Positions 45,854 through 55,047 of a stretch of DNA of 64,000 bases are shown one piece after another. Every line of letters begins with the position of its first letter. Positions within the stretch are counted from its first letter, which is position 1. Location: positions 1-64,000 of the forward strand of contig NZ_JAJAWH010000005.1 of the NCBI RefSeq assembly GCF_020531965.1, given 5' to 3'. The position numbers and the translations under genes were made by a program. Below the pieces are notes generated by a model. The model had not been told where the DNA came from and ran no database searches. It was given only the letters and a program-made list of their open reading frames with translations. This DNA is from Pseudorhizobium xiangyangii. GTDB taxonomy: Bacteria > Pseudomonadota > Alphaproteobacteria > Rhizobiales > Rhizobiaceae.

Positions 45854-47080
45854 TCAGGCGGCCTCCGCCACCACATTGCTGATCAGCCTGCCGAGCCGCT
45901 GGATACCTTCCTCGATCATAGCCTCGCTGGCGCAGGAGAAGGACAGCCGCAGCGTATTGTTGTTAGAGCCGTCCGCGTAGAAGGCTCGGCCGGGAACGAA
46001 CGCCACCCGCTCGGTCTCTATAGAACGGGCCAGAAGTTCGGCCCCGTCCATTCCCTCCGGCAGCCGGACCCAGATAAACATGCCACCCTCCGGTTTCGTC
46101 CAGCTTGCGGTGGAAGGCATATGCTTGGCAAGCGCGGCAAGCATCGCGTCGCGCCGGGCGCTGTAGGCTTGCCTGATCTTTGCCACCTGTTCGGGGAAAA
46201 TCCGTTCGGCAACATTGGCAATGGCGATCTGGTTGATCGTCGAGGAATGCAGGTCGGCCGCCTGCTTCATCAGCACGAGTTTGCGGATGACCGGCATCGC
46301 GGCAACCACGAAGCCAACCCGCAGGCCCGGTGCCAGCGTCTTGGAGAAGCTGCCGCTGTAGATCGTGCGGGTCTTTTCGATCCCACCGCTCCGCGCGATG
46401 TCGAGAGCCATGATCGGCGGTACAGGCTCGCCGTCATAGCGCAGGTTCTGATAGGCGCCGTCTTCGATGAGGGCGATGTCGAGTTCGCAGGCAAGATCGA
46501 GCAGCTTTTCACGCTCCGCCCGGTTCACCGTTTCCCCTGTCGGGTTGGCGAATTCGGGAGAAAGATAGGCGAACTTGACCGCGCCGCCGGCCTTGGCTGC
46601 TGCTTCCCGATAACCTTCCGGCGTCCGGTTGCCGGTCACCGAAAGCTGGTCATAGCTGGGCTCATAGGCATTGAAGGCCTGCAACGCTCCGAGATAGGTC
46701 GGCCATGTGACCAGCGCCGTATCCTTCGGCGACAGGAAGAGCTTGCCGAGATAATCCAGCGCCTGCTGTGACCCGGAGGTGATGAAGACATTATCGACAC
46801 CACAGGGAATGCCGATCTTTGCCATCTCGCCGACCAGCCACTCACGAAGCGGCTTGTAGAATTCGCTGACCGAATACTGGAGCGCGGCATTCACCTGGGG
46901 CCCGGCGAAAATTTCCGCATAGGCTCGGCCGAACGCTTCGCCGGGAAACAGGGCCGGATCGGGAATGCCGCCGGCGAAGGAAATGATGTCTGGCTGCTCC
47001 AGCAGTTTCAGCAGTTCGCGGATTTCCGATGCCCGCATCCTCATGGACCGGTTTGCAAAGATATGTTCCCAGTCGAGCAC
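45854..47080 (-). CDS. PLP-dependent aminotransferase (2-aminoadipate/MocR-type)
   Basis: A 408-residue fold-type I aminotransferase of the LysN/2-aminoadipate class, also the type fused in MocR regulators. The pyridoxal lysine is in YSGSFSKTLAPGLRVG, and SPEFANPTGETVNRA carries the conserved Asn-Pro. There is no DNA-binding domain. I chose the GTG at 47080 because GGAGG is 7 nt upstream; a longer ATG frame starts inside the large palindrome and is an artefact of it. Divergent from the RbsD/FucU gene. The substrate is unknown. Confidence 0.88.
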   Translation of the reverse strand: MLDWEHIFANRSMRMRASEIRELLKLLEQPDIISFAGGIPDPALFPGEAFGRAYAEIFAGPQVNAALQYSVSEFYKPLREWLVGEMAKIGIPCGVDNVFITSGSQQALDYLGKLFLSPKDTALVTWPTYLGALQAFNAYEPSYDQLSVTGNRTPEGYREAAAKAGGAVKFAYLSPEFANPTGETVNRAEREKLLDLACELDIALIEDGAYQNLRYDGEPVPPIMALDIARSGGIEKTRTIYSGSFSKTLAPGLRVGFVVAAMPVIRKLVLMKQAADLHSSTINQIAIANVAERIFPEQVAKIRQAYSARRDAMLAALAKHMPSTASWTKPEGGMFIWVRLPEGMDGAELLARSIETERVAFVPGRAFYADGSNNNTLRLSFSCASEAMIEEGIQRLGRLISNVVAEAA

Positions 47081-47117
47081 CTGCGTTCCTCCAGCTGACT
47101 TGATGGCGCCGACGCTA

Positions 47118-47162
47118 ACCAAAAGTCGATAGGTCAACAATGCTGACCTATCGACTTTTGGT
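47118..47162. promoter_or_regulatory. perfect 19-bp inverted repeat between divergent genes
   Basis: Arms 47118-47136 and 47144-47162 are exact complements around the 7-nt spacer ACAATGC. It sits 38 bp from the aminotransferase start and 97 bp from the RbsD/FucU start, so it could be an operator controlling both, or a cruciform/RNA hairpin. It is much longer than an ordinary operator half-site pair. Confidence 0.65.
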
Positions 47163-47259
47163 ACGCTCGGGGAGAAAATTGTATGGGTATCACCGCGAGC
47201 ACGAGCGCGACGGATGTGCTAGCAGGATACCGAACCTGCAGCATGAACGGAGGAACACC

Positions 47260-47712
47260 ATGCTCAAGAATCTCGATCCCGCGCTAAACGCCGATGTCCT
47301 GCACGCCCTGCGGTCCATGGGACACGGCGATACGCTGGCGCTCGTCGACACCAATTTCCCGGCCGATTCCGTCGCGCGTCACACCATCCTCGGTGAACTC
47401 CTGCGCATCGACAACGTTTCGGCAACCCGCGCCATGAAGGCGATCCTCTCGGTCCTGCCGCTGGATACGCCTCTGCAACCGTCTGTCGGCCGCATGGAAG
47501 TGATGGGAGAGCGCGAGACGATCACCGACGTGCAGCAGGAGGTCCAGAAAGAAATCGATGCCGCCGAGGGCGGCTCGGCCCCGATGTACGGCATCGAGCG
47601 CTTTGCATTTTATGAGCAGGCAAAGCAGGCTTACTGCGTCATAGCCACCGGCGAAACCCGCTTCTATGGCTGCTTCCTCATCACCAAGGGCGTCATTCCG
47701 CCGAAGGGATGA
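47260..47712 (+). CDS. RbsD/FucU family sugar mutarotase-like protein
   Basis: A 150-residue protein of the RbsD/FucU family, which interconverts anomers of ribose or fucose. The conserved core is LRSMGHGDTLALVDTNFPAD, with the catalytic His in GHGD, plus the late VIATGETRFYGCFLITKGV. It resembles the FucU (L-fucose mutarotase) branch more than RbsD by length. No sugar kinase or transporter lies next to it. GGAGG precedes the ATG at 47260. Confidence 0.88.
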   Translation: MLKNLDPALNADVLHALRSMGHGDTLALVDTNFPADSVARHTILGELLRIDNVSATRAMKAILSVLPLDTPLQPSVGRMEVMGERETITDVQQEVQKEIDAAEGGSAPMYGIERFAFYEQAKQAYCVIATGETRFYGCFLITKGVIPPKG

Positions 47713-47749
47713 GGGTTACTCTCCGGTAGGAAGAGAGCCCGCATTCATT

Positions 47750-47785
47750 TCATAAAGAAAAGGCCGGTCATAAAGAAAAGGCCGG
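47750..47785. repeat. exact 18-bp tandem duplication
   Basis: The unit TCATAAAGAAAAGGCCGG occurs twice without a gap (47750-47767 and 47768-47785). The second copy forms one arm of the ilvC terminator. It looks like a recent slippage or duplication event. Confidence 0.8.
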
Positions 47786-47803
47786 AGCTTTCGCCCCGGC
47801 CTT
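47778..47803 (-). terminator. ilvC terminator
   Basis: AAGGCCGG-A-GC, loop TTTC, GC-C-CCGGCCTT pair to form a stem with one internal mismatch. On the minus strand it is followed by TTTTCTTT. It lies 25 bp past the ilvC stop. Confidence 0.88.
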
Positions 47804-47827
47804 CGGTATTCAAATCCAAGACGTAGC

Positions 47828-48862
<1,035 letters not shown>

Positions 48863-48888
48863 CTATGCGTGTTCGTTGTTGCTGGTAT

Positions 48889-49548
48889 TCATCTTCCGGA
48901 GGAGAAGCGTAGCGTCTCCCCCGATTCCTGCCGCGTGCCATGAAGCGTCAGGAAGGCGGCAACCGCCTTCTCCGCCTGGCGCGCATTGTCCTTGAGGCCG
49001 GGTTCGCCAAGCAGCATGCGCACATGCAGGTCGGAAACGATCAGGCCGTAAAGCGTGTGATAGGCACCATCGGCGTCGTCGAAACGCAAAAGGCCTGCGC
49101 GCTTGCCGGAATCGATCAGCGCCATTGCACGCCGGTCGATCTGGCGTCGCCCGTGCTCGACGAGCAGCTTGCCGAGCTTGGATCCGTCACGGCTGGACTG
49201 GCCGATCGCCAGTCGGTTGAGCGCGAGCGATACGTCGCCCGAGAGGACTTCCAGAAGATCGCGGGCAAAAAGCTCGAGGTGGTCATGCAGGCTCTCGGCG
49301 GTCAGCCGCTCCTTGCCGCGCTCGAACGTCCGCACCTTGCTTGCCTGGTGCGCAATCATGGCCGCCAGCAGCCCATCCCGGTCGCCGAACCACTTGTAGA
49401 GGCTTTCCTTGGAGCAGTTGGCAGCGCGCGCCAGACCGGAGGTCGTCAACGCCTTGTCCCCGCCCTCCACCAAAAGACGCAGCGCCTGCTCCAGAACCTC
49501 GTTCTGGCGCGGCGTGAAATCCGGCATCTGGCTCGCGTCAGCGATCAC
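48889..49548 (-). CDS. TetR family transcriptional regulator
   Basis: A 219-residue (from the GTG) regulator with an N-terminal helix-turn-helix: GDKALTTSGLARAANCSKES followed by LYKWFGDRDGLLAAMI. The C-terminal ligand domain is about 150 residues. The GTG at 49548 follows GGGGGCT; the ATG at 49527 (MPDFTPRQ) is an alternative. A perfect 14-bp palindrome at 49568-49581 lies just upstream and is a likely autoregulatory operator. Its target could be itself, ilvC or the divergent dehydrogenase. The ligand is unknown. Confidence 0.9.
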   Translation of the reverse strand: MIADASQMPDFTPRQNEVLEQALRLLVEGGDKALTTSGLARAANCSKESLYKWFGDRDGLLAAMIAHQASKVRTFERGKERLTAESLHDHLELFARDLLEVLSGDVSLALNRLAIGQSSRDGSKLGKLLVEHGRRQIDRRAMALIDSGKRAGLLRFDDADGAYHTLYGLIVSDLHVRMLLGEPGLKDNARQAEKAVAAFLTLHGTRQESGETLRFSSGR

Positions 49549-49567
49549 TGCAATAGCCCCCAAGTAG

Positions 49568-49581
49568 GTACCGTACGGTAC
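49568..49581. promoter_or_regulatory. candidate TetR operator
   Basis: GTACCGTACGGTAC is a perfect 14-bp palindrome 19 bp upstream of the TetR start codon. Its size and position suit a TetR-family operator. Confidence 0.7.
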
Positions 49582-49793
49582 GGTTCGTGATCCTTCTAGG
49601 TGAAACCTACGCGGCCCGTCAAGTGGAATTTGCAATGTGTGGCATCCTTGCTCGTGCCGCCGGATACGCCTCAACGAGGCATTTCGCAGGATCGTGCAAG
49701 AACCTCGCGGGATCGGTCTAGTGACCCTTGCCTCTTGCTGGCATAGTCCCATTTGTCCAATTCCCCGCACCCACAAAACGAATGGAGCTGTTC

Positions 49794-50840
49794 ATGGCAA
49801 TCGCGAGAGGCTATGCCGCTACCGACGCATCCAAACCTCTAACACCCTTCACGTTCGAACGGCGCGAGCCGAATGACGACGACGTCGTTATCGACATCAA
49901 GTTTGCCGGCATTTGCCATTCGGACATCCACACCGTCCGCAACGAGTGGCACAACGCCGTCTACCCGATCGTTCCCGGCCACGAGATCGCCGGCATCGTG
50001 ACTGCCATCGGCTCGAAGGTTACGAAATTCAAAGTCGGCGACCGCGTCGGCGTCGGTTGCTTCGTCGATAGCTGCGTCGGCTGCGCCAGCCGCGACCTCG
50101 ACCGCGAGCAGTACATGCCGGGTCTGGTCCTGACCTACAACAGCGTCGAGGCTGACGGCAAGACGGCGACCCAGGGCGGCTATTCCGACCATATCGTCGT
50201 CAAGCAAGACTATGTCCTGTCGATCCCGGAAAACCTGCCGCTCGACGCGTCCGCCCCGCTGCTATGCGCCGGCATCACGCTCTATTCGCCGCTGCGCCAC
50301 TGGAATGCCGGCCCCGGCAAGAAGGTCGCAATCGTCGGCATGGGTGGGCTCGGCCATATGGGCGTCAAGCTCGGCGCGGCGATGGGCGCGGATATCACCG
50401 TCCTCTCCCAGACATTGTCCAAGAAGGACGACGGCCTGAAGCTCGGCGCCAGGGAATATTATGCGACCAGCGACGCCGAAACCTTCACGAAGCTGGCCGG
50501 CACATTCGATCTGATCATCTGCACGGTCGGCGTCGCCATCGACTGGAACCAGTATCTCGGGCTCCTGAAGATCGACGGGACCATGGTCGTCGTCGGCGCC
50601 CCGGAACATCCGGTGCCGGTCCACGCATTCTCCCTCATTCCCGGCCGCAAGAGCATTTCCGGCTCGACGATAGGCTCGATCAAGGAAACCCAGGAAATGC
50701 TGGACTTCTGCGGCGAGAACGACATCGTCTCCGAGATTGAGACGATCAACATACAGCAGGTCAACGAAGCCTATGAGCGCGTCCTGAAGAGCGACGTCCG
50801 CTACCGTTTCGTCATCGACATGGCGTCGCTGGCGGCCTGA
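49794..50840 (+). CDS. YahK-like NAD(P)-dependent alcohol dehydrogenase, structural zinc site altered
   Basis: A 348-residue medium-chain dehydrogenase close to E. coli YahK (NADPH-dependent aldehyde reductase). The catalytic zinc ligands Cys41, His63 and Glu64 are present (AGICHSD, PGHE), with the later Cys in [12 protein letters not shown]. The cofactor motif is [13 protein letters not shown]. The structural zinc site, normally C-x2-C-x2-C-x7-C, keeps Cys94 and Cys97 but has Arg100 and Met108 in place of the last two cysteines. GGAG precedes the ATG at 49794. Confidence 0.92.
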   Translation: MAIARGYAATDASKPLTPFTFERREPNDDDVVIDIKFAGICHSDIHTVRNEWHNAVYPIVPGHEIAGIVTAIGSKVTKFKVGDRVGVGCFVDSCVGCASRDLDREQYMPGLVLTYNSVEADGKTATQGGYSDHIVVKQDYVLSIPENLPLDASAPLLCAGITLYSPLRHWNAGPGKKVAIVGMGGLGHMGVKLGAAMGADITVLSQTLSKKDDGLKLGAREYYATSDAETFTKLAGTFDLIICTVGVAIDWNQYLGLLKIDGTMVVVGAPEHPVPVHAFSLIPGRKSISGSTIGSIKETQEMLDFCGENDIVSEIETINIQQVNEAYERVLKSDVRYRFVIDMASLAA

Positions 50841-50862
50841 CGACCGGCATCAACGAAAGCAC

Positions 50863-50890
50863 AAAGGGCGGCCGCTTCGGTCGCCCTTTT
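50863..50890. terminator. bidirectional terminator between the dehydrogenase and hxlR genes
   Basis: AAAGGGCGGCCG, a 3-nt loop and CGGTCGCCCTTTT form a 12-bp stem (one G.U) with A and T runs on both sides. It serves the two convergent genes. Confidence 0.88.
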
Positions 50891-50894
50891 CCGT

Positions 50895-51311
50895 TCACGC
50901 CAGCCCGCTCTCGTCGTACACCTTCCGCGCGTCCTTGATGGAAGCGTGATTGGCGGCAGCCCATTCCAGGACCTTCGACAGTGGCTCGAACAGCGAACTG
51001 CCGAGCGGCGTCATCCGATACTCGACGCTCGGCGGCTTCGTCGGAAACACCGTCCGCTCGATATAGCCGTCCCGCTGCAGGTCGCGCAGCGTCTGCGTCA
51101 GCATACGCTGCGAAATATCCGGCACCATCCTCCGCAACTCGCCGAACCGATGCGGCTTTGCCGCCAGTGCCTCGAACAGCAGGGTCGACCACTTTCCGGA
51201 AATCTGGTTCATCACGTCACGCACCGGGCAATTGCCTGCGTCCCAATCACTCCGCTCGCCATCGTTATTCGCACTAAAGGAAGCCGATTGGCTGTGCGCC
51301 GCTGCGGTCAT
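50895..51311 (-). CDS. HxlR family transcriptional regulator
   Basis: A 138-residue winged-helix regulator of the HxlR/DUF24 type. The conserved NCPVRDVMNQISGKWSTLL (with the redox-prone Cys28) leads into RFGELRRMVPDISQRMLTQT and LRDLQRDGYIERTVFP. AAAGGGA precedes the ATG. It is divergent from the YtfG-like gene, the same arrangement as E. coli ytfH/ytfG. HxlR proteins with one conserved Cys often sense aldehydes, quinones or thiol stress. Confidence 0.92.
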   Translation of the reverse strand: MTAAAHSQSASFSANNDGERSDWDAGNCPVRDVMNQISGKWSTLLFEALAAKPHRFGELRRMVPDISQRMLTQTLRDLQRDGYIERTVFPTKPPSVEYRMTPLGSSLFEPLSKVLEWAAANHASIKDARKVYDESGLA

Positions 51312-51386
51312 GGGTGGTTCCCTTTTGGTAACAATCTCCCGGAAACCTGCCTTCTTTACAGATCCTCGTCAAATCCTTTTATAGTG

Positions 51387-51412
51387 CTAGTCTCTTTTTG
51401 AGACCATACTAG
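51387..51412. promoter_or_regulatory. candidate HxlR operator
   Basis: GTCTC, TTTTT, GAGAC (51390-51404) is an inverted repeat in the 119-bp divergent region, with CTAG near each side. It likely controls the YtfG-like gene and hxlR. Confidence 0.5.
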
Positions 51413-51430
51413 AAGATCTGGAGAAGACTA

Positions 51431-52312
51431 ATGACAAGATTGTTCGTTACCGGCGCCAACGGCCATCTCGGACGTGCCGTTCTACGTCACCTTCTGGAGA
51501 CAAAAGGGGCCGCACCGGCTGAACTCGTAGCTGGGAGCCGCGATCCGTCGAAGCTCGCCGAGCTTACAGCTCGTGGTATCGAAGCCCGCAAGGCCGACTT
51601 CGACGATTACGAAAGCTTGGTAAACGCATTCACCGGTCTGGACCGCGTCCTTATCATTTCCACCGACGAACTGGCCTCCCCCGGCAAACGTATCACGCAG
51701 CATCGGAATGCCGTGGCGGCAGCCGTTGAGGCCGGCGTAAAGCACCTCGTCTACACCTCGATGCCAAACCCTGACCGCTCTCTTGTCAGCTTCGCTCCGG
51801 ATCACCTTGGAACCGAAGAGGCGATCAAGGCTAGCGGGCTGAATTACACGATCCTGCGCAACGCATGGTATTCCGACAACTACTTCGCTTCGATGCCGCA
51901 CAATCTCGCATCCGGTCAATGGTTCACCGCGATGGGCGATGGCAGAGTGTCGAACATCTCGAGAGATGACTGCGCAAAGGCCGCAGCGGTCGCGCTCACC
52001 AATCCACCAGCCGGAAACCAGACGCTCACGCTCACCGGGCCGCAAGCCCTCGCCGCATCCGAGATCGCCGCACTGCTATCGGAAGTCACTGGCAAGCCGC
52101 TTTCTGTGGTCCCCGTTTCGGACGAGCAACTGGCGCAGGGGATAAGGGCCGCAGGCCTTCCCGACTTCGTCGTCTCGATGCTGGTCTCCGCCGACGCCAA
52201 CATTCGCGCAGGCAATTTCGACCTTGTCACCGACGATTTCGAGACGCTGACAGGCGCCGAGCCGCAAACCCTCAGGAACTTTCTTACGGAGCATCGCTCC
52301 AGATTTTCCTGA
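51431..52312 (+). CDS. qorB: NAD(P)H:quinone oxidoreductase, YtfG/QorB-like
   Basis: A 293-residue atypical short-chain dehydrogenase of the NmrA-like group. The N-terminal cofactor motif is VTGANGHLGRAVLRHLLE, with YTSMPNPDRSLVSF and LRNAWYSDNYFASMP matching E. coli QorB closely. It reduces quinones with NADPH in the E. coli case. GGAGAAG precedes the ATG at 51431. Divergent from hxlR. Confidence 0.9.
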   Translation: MTRLFVTGANGHLGRAVLRHLLETKGAAPAELVAGSRDPSKLAELTARGIEARKADFDDYESLVNAFTGLDRVLIISTDELASPGKRITQHRNAVAAAVEAGVKHLVYTSMPNPDRSLVSFAPDHLGTEEAIKASGLNYTILRNAWYSDNYFASMPHNLASGQWFTAMGDGRVSNISRDDCAKAAAVALTNPPAGNQTLTLTGPQALAASEIAALLSEVTGKPLSVVPVSDEQLAQGIRAAGLPDFVVSMLVSADANIRAGNFDLVTDDFETLTGAEPQTLRNFLTEHRSRFS

Positions 52313-52348
52313 ACCCAACGCGGGCGCCTATTCAGGCGTCCGCACGGC

Positions 52349-52813
52349 CTATTCTGCGTAATCGACCGGCAACGCGTGTCCGCTCTTCAGGATTTCCATG
52401 GAAATGAAGGCGGATACGTCGAAAAGCTCGATCCGTTTCACAAGGCGGCGATAGACGACATCATAGTGCTCGACCCGGGGCAGCACCACCTTGAGGATGT
52501 AGTCGTAACTGCCGGTCAGGCGATGCGCCTCGACGATCTCGCCTATATCGCTGATCGCCTTGCGGAAACTCTCGATCCAGTCATCCGAATGGTGCGCCGT
52601 CTTTATCAGCGCGAACACGGTCGTCGGCACGCCGATGCGTTCGCGATCAAGCACCGCGATGCGCCGTTCGACGTAGCCCGCCTCCTCCAGCTTCTGAATC
52701 CGCCGCGAACAGGCAGAGGCCGACAGCGCCACCTGATCCGCCACCTCGGCCACCGGCAACGTGGCGTCCTTCTGCAATAAATCGAGGATTCGGCGATCAC
52801 GCTCGTCAAGCAT
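52349..52813 (-). CDS. Lrp/AsnC family transcriptional regulator
   Basis: A 154-residue regulator. The N-terminal winged helix has DERDRRILDLLQKDATLPVA and ALSASACSRRIQKLEEAGYV. The RAM domain (about 70-145) contains the ligand-responsive THR LTGSYDYILKVV. The start at 52813 follows GGAG. A longer open frame to 53620 is antisense to the racemase gene and is not coding. It is divergent from the Asp/Glu racemase gene, its likely target; the effector is probably an amino acid. Confidence 0.93.
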   Translation of the reverse strand: MLDERDRRILDLLQKDATLPVAEVADQVALSASACSRRIQKLEEAGYVERRIAVLDRERIGVPTTVFALIKTAHHSDDWIESFRKAISDIGEIVEAHRLTGSYDYILKVVLPRVEHYDVVYRRLVKRIELFDVSAFISMEILKSGHALPVDYAE

Positions 52814-52963
52814 CACAATTGTCTCCGTTCTCGAATTGAAACTGCACGATATGCCATTTTCATGCAATCGACGTGCGCGAATCATTTCTCTGGCAACCGC
52901 AAACGCATGCAATCCACTGCCGGTCCGCGTTATCATTTCCTCCAACTGCAGAAGGAAAAAGAC

Positions 52964-53680
52964 ATGAAGACGATTGGCCTGATTGGCGGCATGAGCTTCG
53001 AAAGCACAGCGGTCTACTACCGAATCATCAACGAGCTGGTCCGCGAACGCCTGGGCGGCCTGGCCTCCGCAGACGTCGTCCTTCATTCCGTTAACTTCGC
53101 CGAGATCGTCGCGCTGCAAAAGGCCGGTCGCTGGGACCTCGCGGCCGAAACCCTGACGGAGAGCGCCAGGCGCCTGGAAGACGCCGGCGCGGACTGCGTG
53201 CTGATCTGCACCAACACCATGCACCTGATCGCCCCGGACGTCGCGGCAGGCGTATCGGTACCTCTGATTCATATCATCGACGAGACGGCCGCCGCTCTTC
53301 TCGACCGAGGGCTCAAGCGCCCCCTCCTGCTGGCGACGCGCTACACGATGGAGCACGGCTTTTATGCCGAGCGCATGCGGACGTTCGGCATAGACGTCAT
53401 GGTCCCAGATGGCGAGGGCCGCGGCGCAATGCACGACATCATATTCGACGAGCTTTGCGCCGGTATCGTTCGCGACGCCTCGCGTGACACGGCCATCGCA
53501 CTGATCGAAGTAGCAAAAGCTGCGGGTGCCGACAGCATTATCCTCGGCTGCACCGAAATATGCATGCTGCTCGACCCTCAGGACCTGCCACTCCCCGGCA
53601 TCGATTCGACCACGGTCCATGCGCGCGCCGCGGTGGAATTTGCGTTGGCGCGTCAGGAAGGCCTGCTCGCTGCCGAGTAA
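52964..53680 (+). CDS. aspartate/glutamate racemase family protein
   Basis: A 238-residue PLP-independent racemase. IGLIGGMSFESTAVYYRIIN is the characteristic opening of the EcL-DER/YgeA-like aspartate racemase branch. The two catalytic cysteines lie in CTNTMHLIAP and GCTEICMLL. It interconverts L and D forms of Asp, Glu or other amino acids. AAGGA precedes the ATG at 52964. A Lrp-type regulator is encoded divergently. Confidence 0.92.
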   Translation: MKTIGLIGGMSFESTAVYYRIINELVRERLGGLASADVVLHSVNFAEIVALQKAGRWDLAAETLTESARRLEDAGADCVLICTNTMHLIAPDVAAGVSVPLIHIIDETAAALLDRGLKRPLLLATRYTMEHGFYAERMRTFGIDVMVPDGEGRGAMHDIIFDELCAGIVRDASRDTAIALIEVAKAAGADSIILGCTEICMLLDPQDLPLPGIDSTTVHARAAVEFALARQEGLLAAE

Positions 53681-53689
53681 ATGCAGGGG

Positions 53690-54955
53690 TCAACGCTCGC
53701 TCTTGAGCGTCTCCTTCTGGGTAATCAGGCGTGCGCTGTGCTGCCCGGACAGATAGATCCACAGCCAGCTCCACGCCACTGCAAGCCGTGACCGGGTGCC
53801 GATCAGGAAGTAGATGTGAGCCAGTCCCCATATCCACCAGGCAAGGCCGCCCTTCAGCTTGATCCGGCCGAAGTCGATGACCGCCGCCCGCTTGCCGATG
53901 GTGGCAAGGCTCCCCTGATGCCGGTAGCGGAACGGGCCAGGCGCCGCCTTGCCGCCGAGCCGCGAGCGGATCACTTTTGCCACATAGGCGCCCTGTTGCT
54001 TGGCCGCCGGGGCGATACCCGGCACCGGCTTGCCGTCGTCTTGCATCACGAGTGCGGTGTCGCCGATGACGAAGACATTCTCGTCCCCTTCGATCGTGAG
54101 ATCGGATTTCACAATCGCCCGACCGGCACGATCCGCCGGCACGTCGAGCCACTTGGCGGCCGGTGATGCCTGCACGCCGGCGGCCCATATGACTGTCCGG
54201 CAGGCGACGAAGCTGTCACCGATCGTGACGCCCTCCTCGCTGATCGCCGTGACCGGCTGCCCCAGGCGCACTTCGACACCAAGTTTCTCCAACGATGCCT
54301 TGGCATAGGCCGACAGATCCTCGGAGAATGTAGGCAGGACACGCGGGCCGGCTTCAACCAGCAGGACGCGAGTTCGGGTCGTGTCAATCTTGCGGAATTC
54401 CGGCGGCAGGATGGCATTGGCCAGTTCCGCAATCATGCCGGCCAGCTCGACCCCGGTTGGTCCGGCCCCGATGATCACGAAAGTCAGCAGCGCGTCGAGT
54501 TCGGAGGTTTTCACCGCAGATTCCGCCTGCTCGAAGGCAAGCAGCACGCGACGGCGGATCGTGGTCGCATCCTCGAGCGTCTTCAGGCCGGGTGCTACGT
54601 CCTCCCATTCGTCCCTTCCGAAATAGGCGTGACGAGCGCCAGTGGCGAGAACCAGCGTATCATAGGGGACGGACTGGCCGGACCTCAAGGTAACCGTCTT
54701 CGTACCCCGATCAACGCCCACAACCTCATTCAGCAGCGTGGTCACCTCCTTGCGGTCGCGGTACAGCCGCCGGATCGGCCAGGCGATTTCGGATGTTGCA
54801 AGAACGGTGGTCGCGACCTGATAGAGAAGCGGCTGGAAGAGATGGTGGTTGCGGCGGTCGATCAGCGTGATTTCGACATCGGCGCCGTCAAGTCCATGCA
54901 CGAGCTGGAGACCCCCGAATCCCCCTCCGACGACGACGACCTTATGCTTTCCCAC
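53690..54955 (-). CDS. ndh: NAD(P)/FAD-dependent oxidoreductase, type II NADH dehydrogenase
   Basis: A 421-residue monotopic flavoprotein. FAD motif VVVVGGGFGGLQLVHGL, second dinucleotide motif FVIIGAGPTGVELAGMIAEL, quinone-site segment KQQGAYVAKVI and the membrane-associated C-terminal helix pair (GLAWWIWGLAHIYFLIG). NDH-2 feeds electrons from NADH to quinone without proton pumping. Rhizobia often carry it besides complex I. The GTG start at 54955 follows AGGAAG. Confidence 0.9.
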   Translation of the reverse strand: MGKHKVVVVGGGFGGLQLVHGLDGADVEITLIDRRNHHLFQPLLYQVATTVLATSEIAWPIRRLYRDRKEVTTLLNEVVGVDRGTKTVTLRSGQSVPYDTLVLATGARHAYFGRDEWEDVAPGLKTLEDATTIRRRVLLAFEQAESAVKTSELDALLTFVIIGAGPTGVELAGMIAELANAILPPEFRKIDTTRTRVLLVEAGPRVLPTFSEDLSAYAKASLEKLGVEVRLGQPVTAISEEGVTIGDSFVACRTVIWAAGVQASPAAKWLDVPADRAGRAIVKSDLTIEGDENVFVIGDTALVMQDDGKPVPGIAPAAKQQGAYVAKVIRSRLGGKAAPGPFRYRHQGSLATIGKRAAVIDFGRIKLKGGLAWWIWGLAHIYFLIGTRSRLAVAWSWLWIYLSGQHSARLITQKETLKSER

Positions 54956-55047
54956 AACGATGCTTCCTGAACGAGAATGGCCGGCAACTCATGCTGCAGG
55001 TGTGCAACATTGATCTGTCTTGGCATTCGTCAACTCTTGAAACGGCG

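Noticed and set aside
47116-47164. Two start-like peptides beginning MLTYRLLV on opposite strands
   Set aside because: Both are produced by the same perfect inverted repeat; the real starts (47080 minus, 47260 plus) have GGAGG ribosome binding sites.
52814-53620. Extension of the Lrp reading frame upstream to 53620
   Set aside because: The extra 269 codons are antisense to the racemase gene; the Lrp domain starts at 52813 with its own ribosome binding site.
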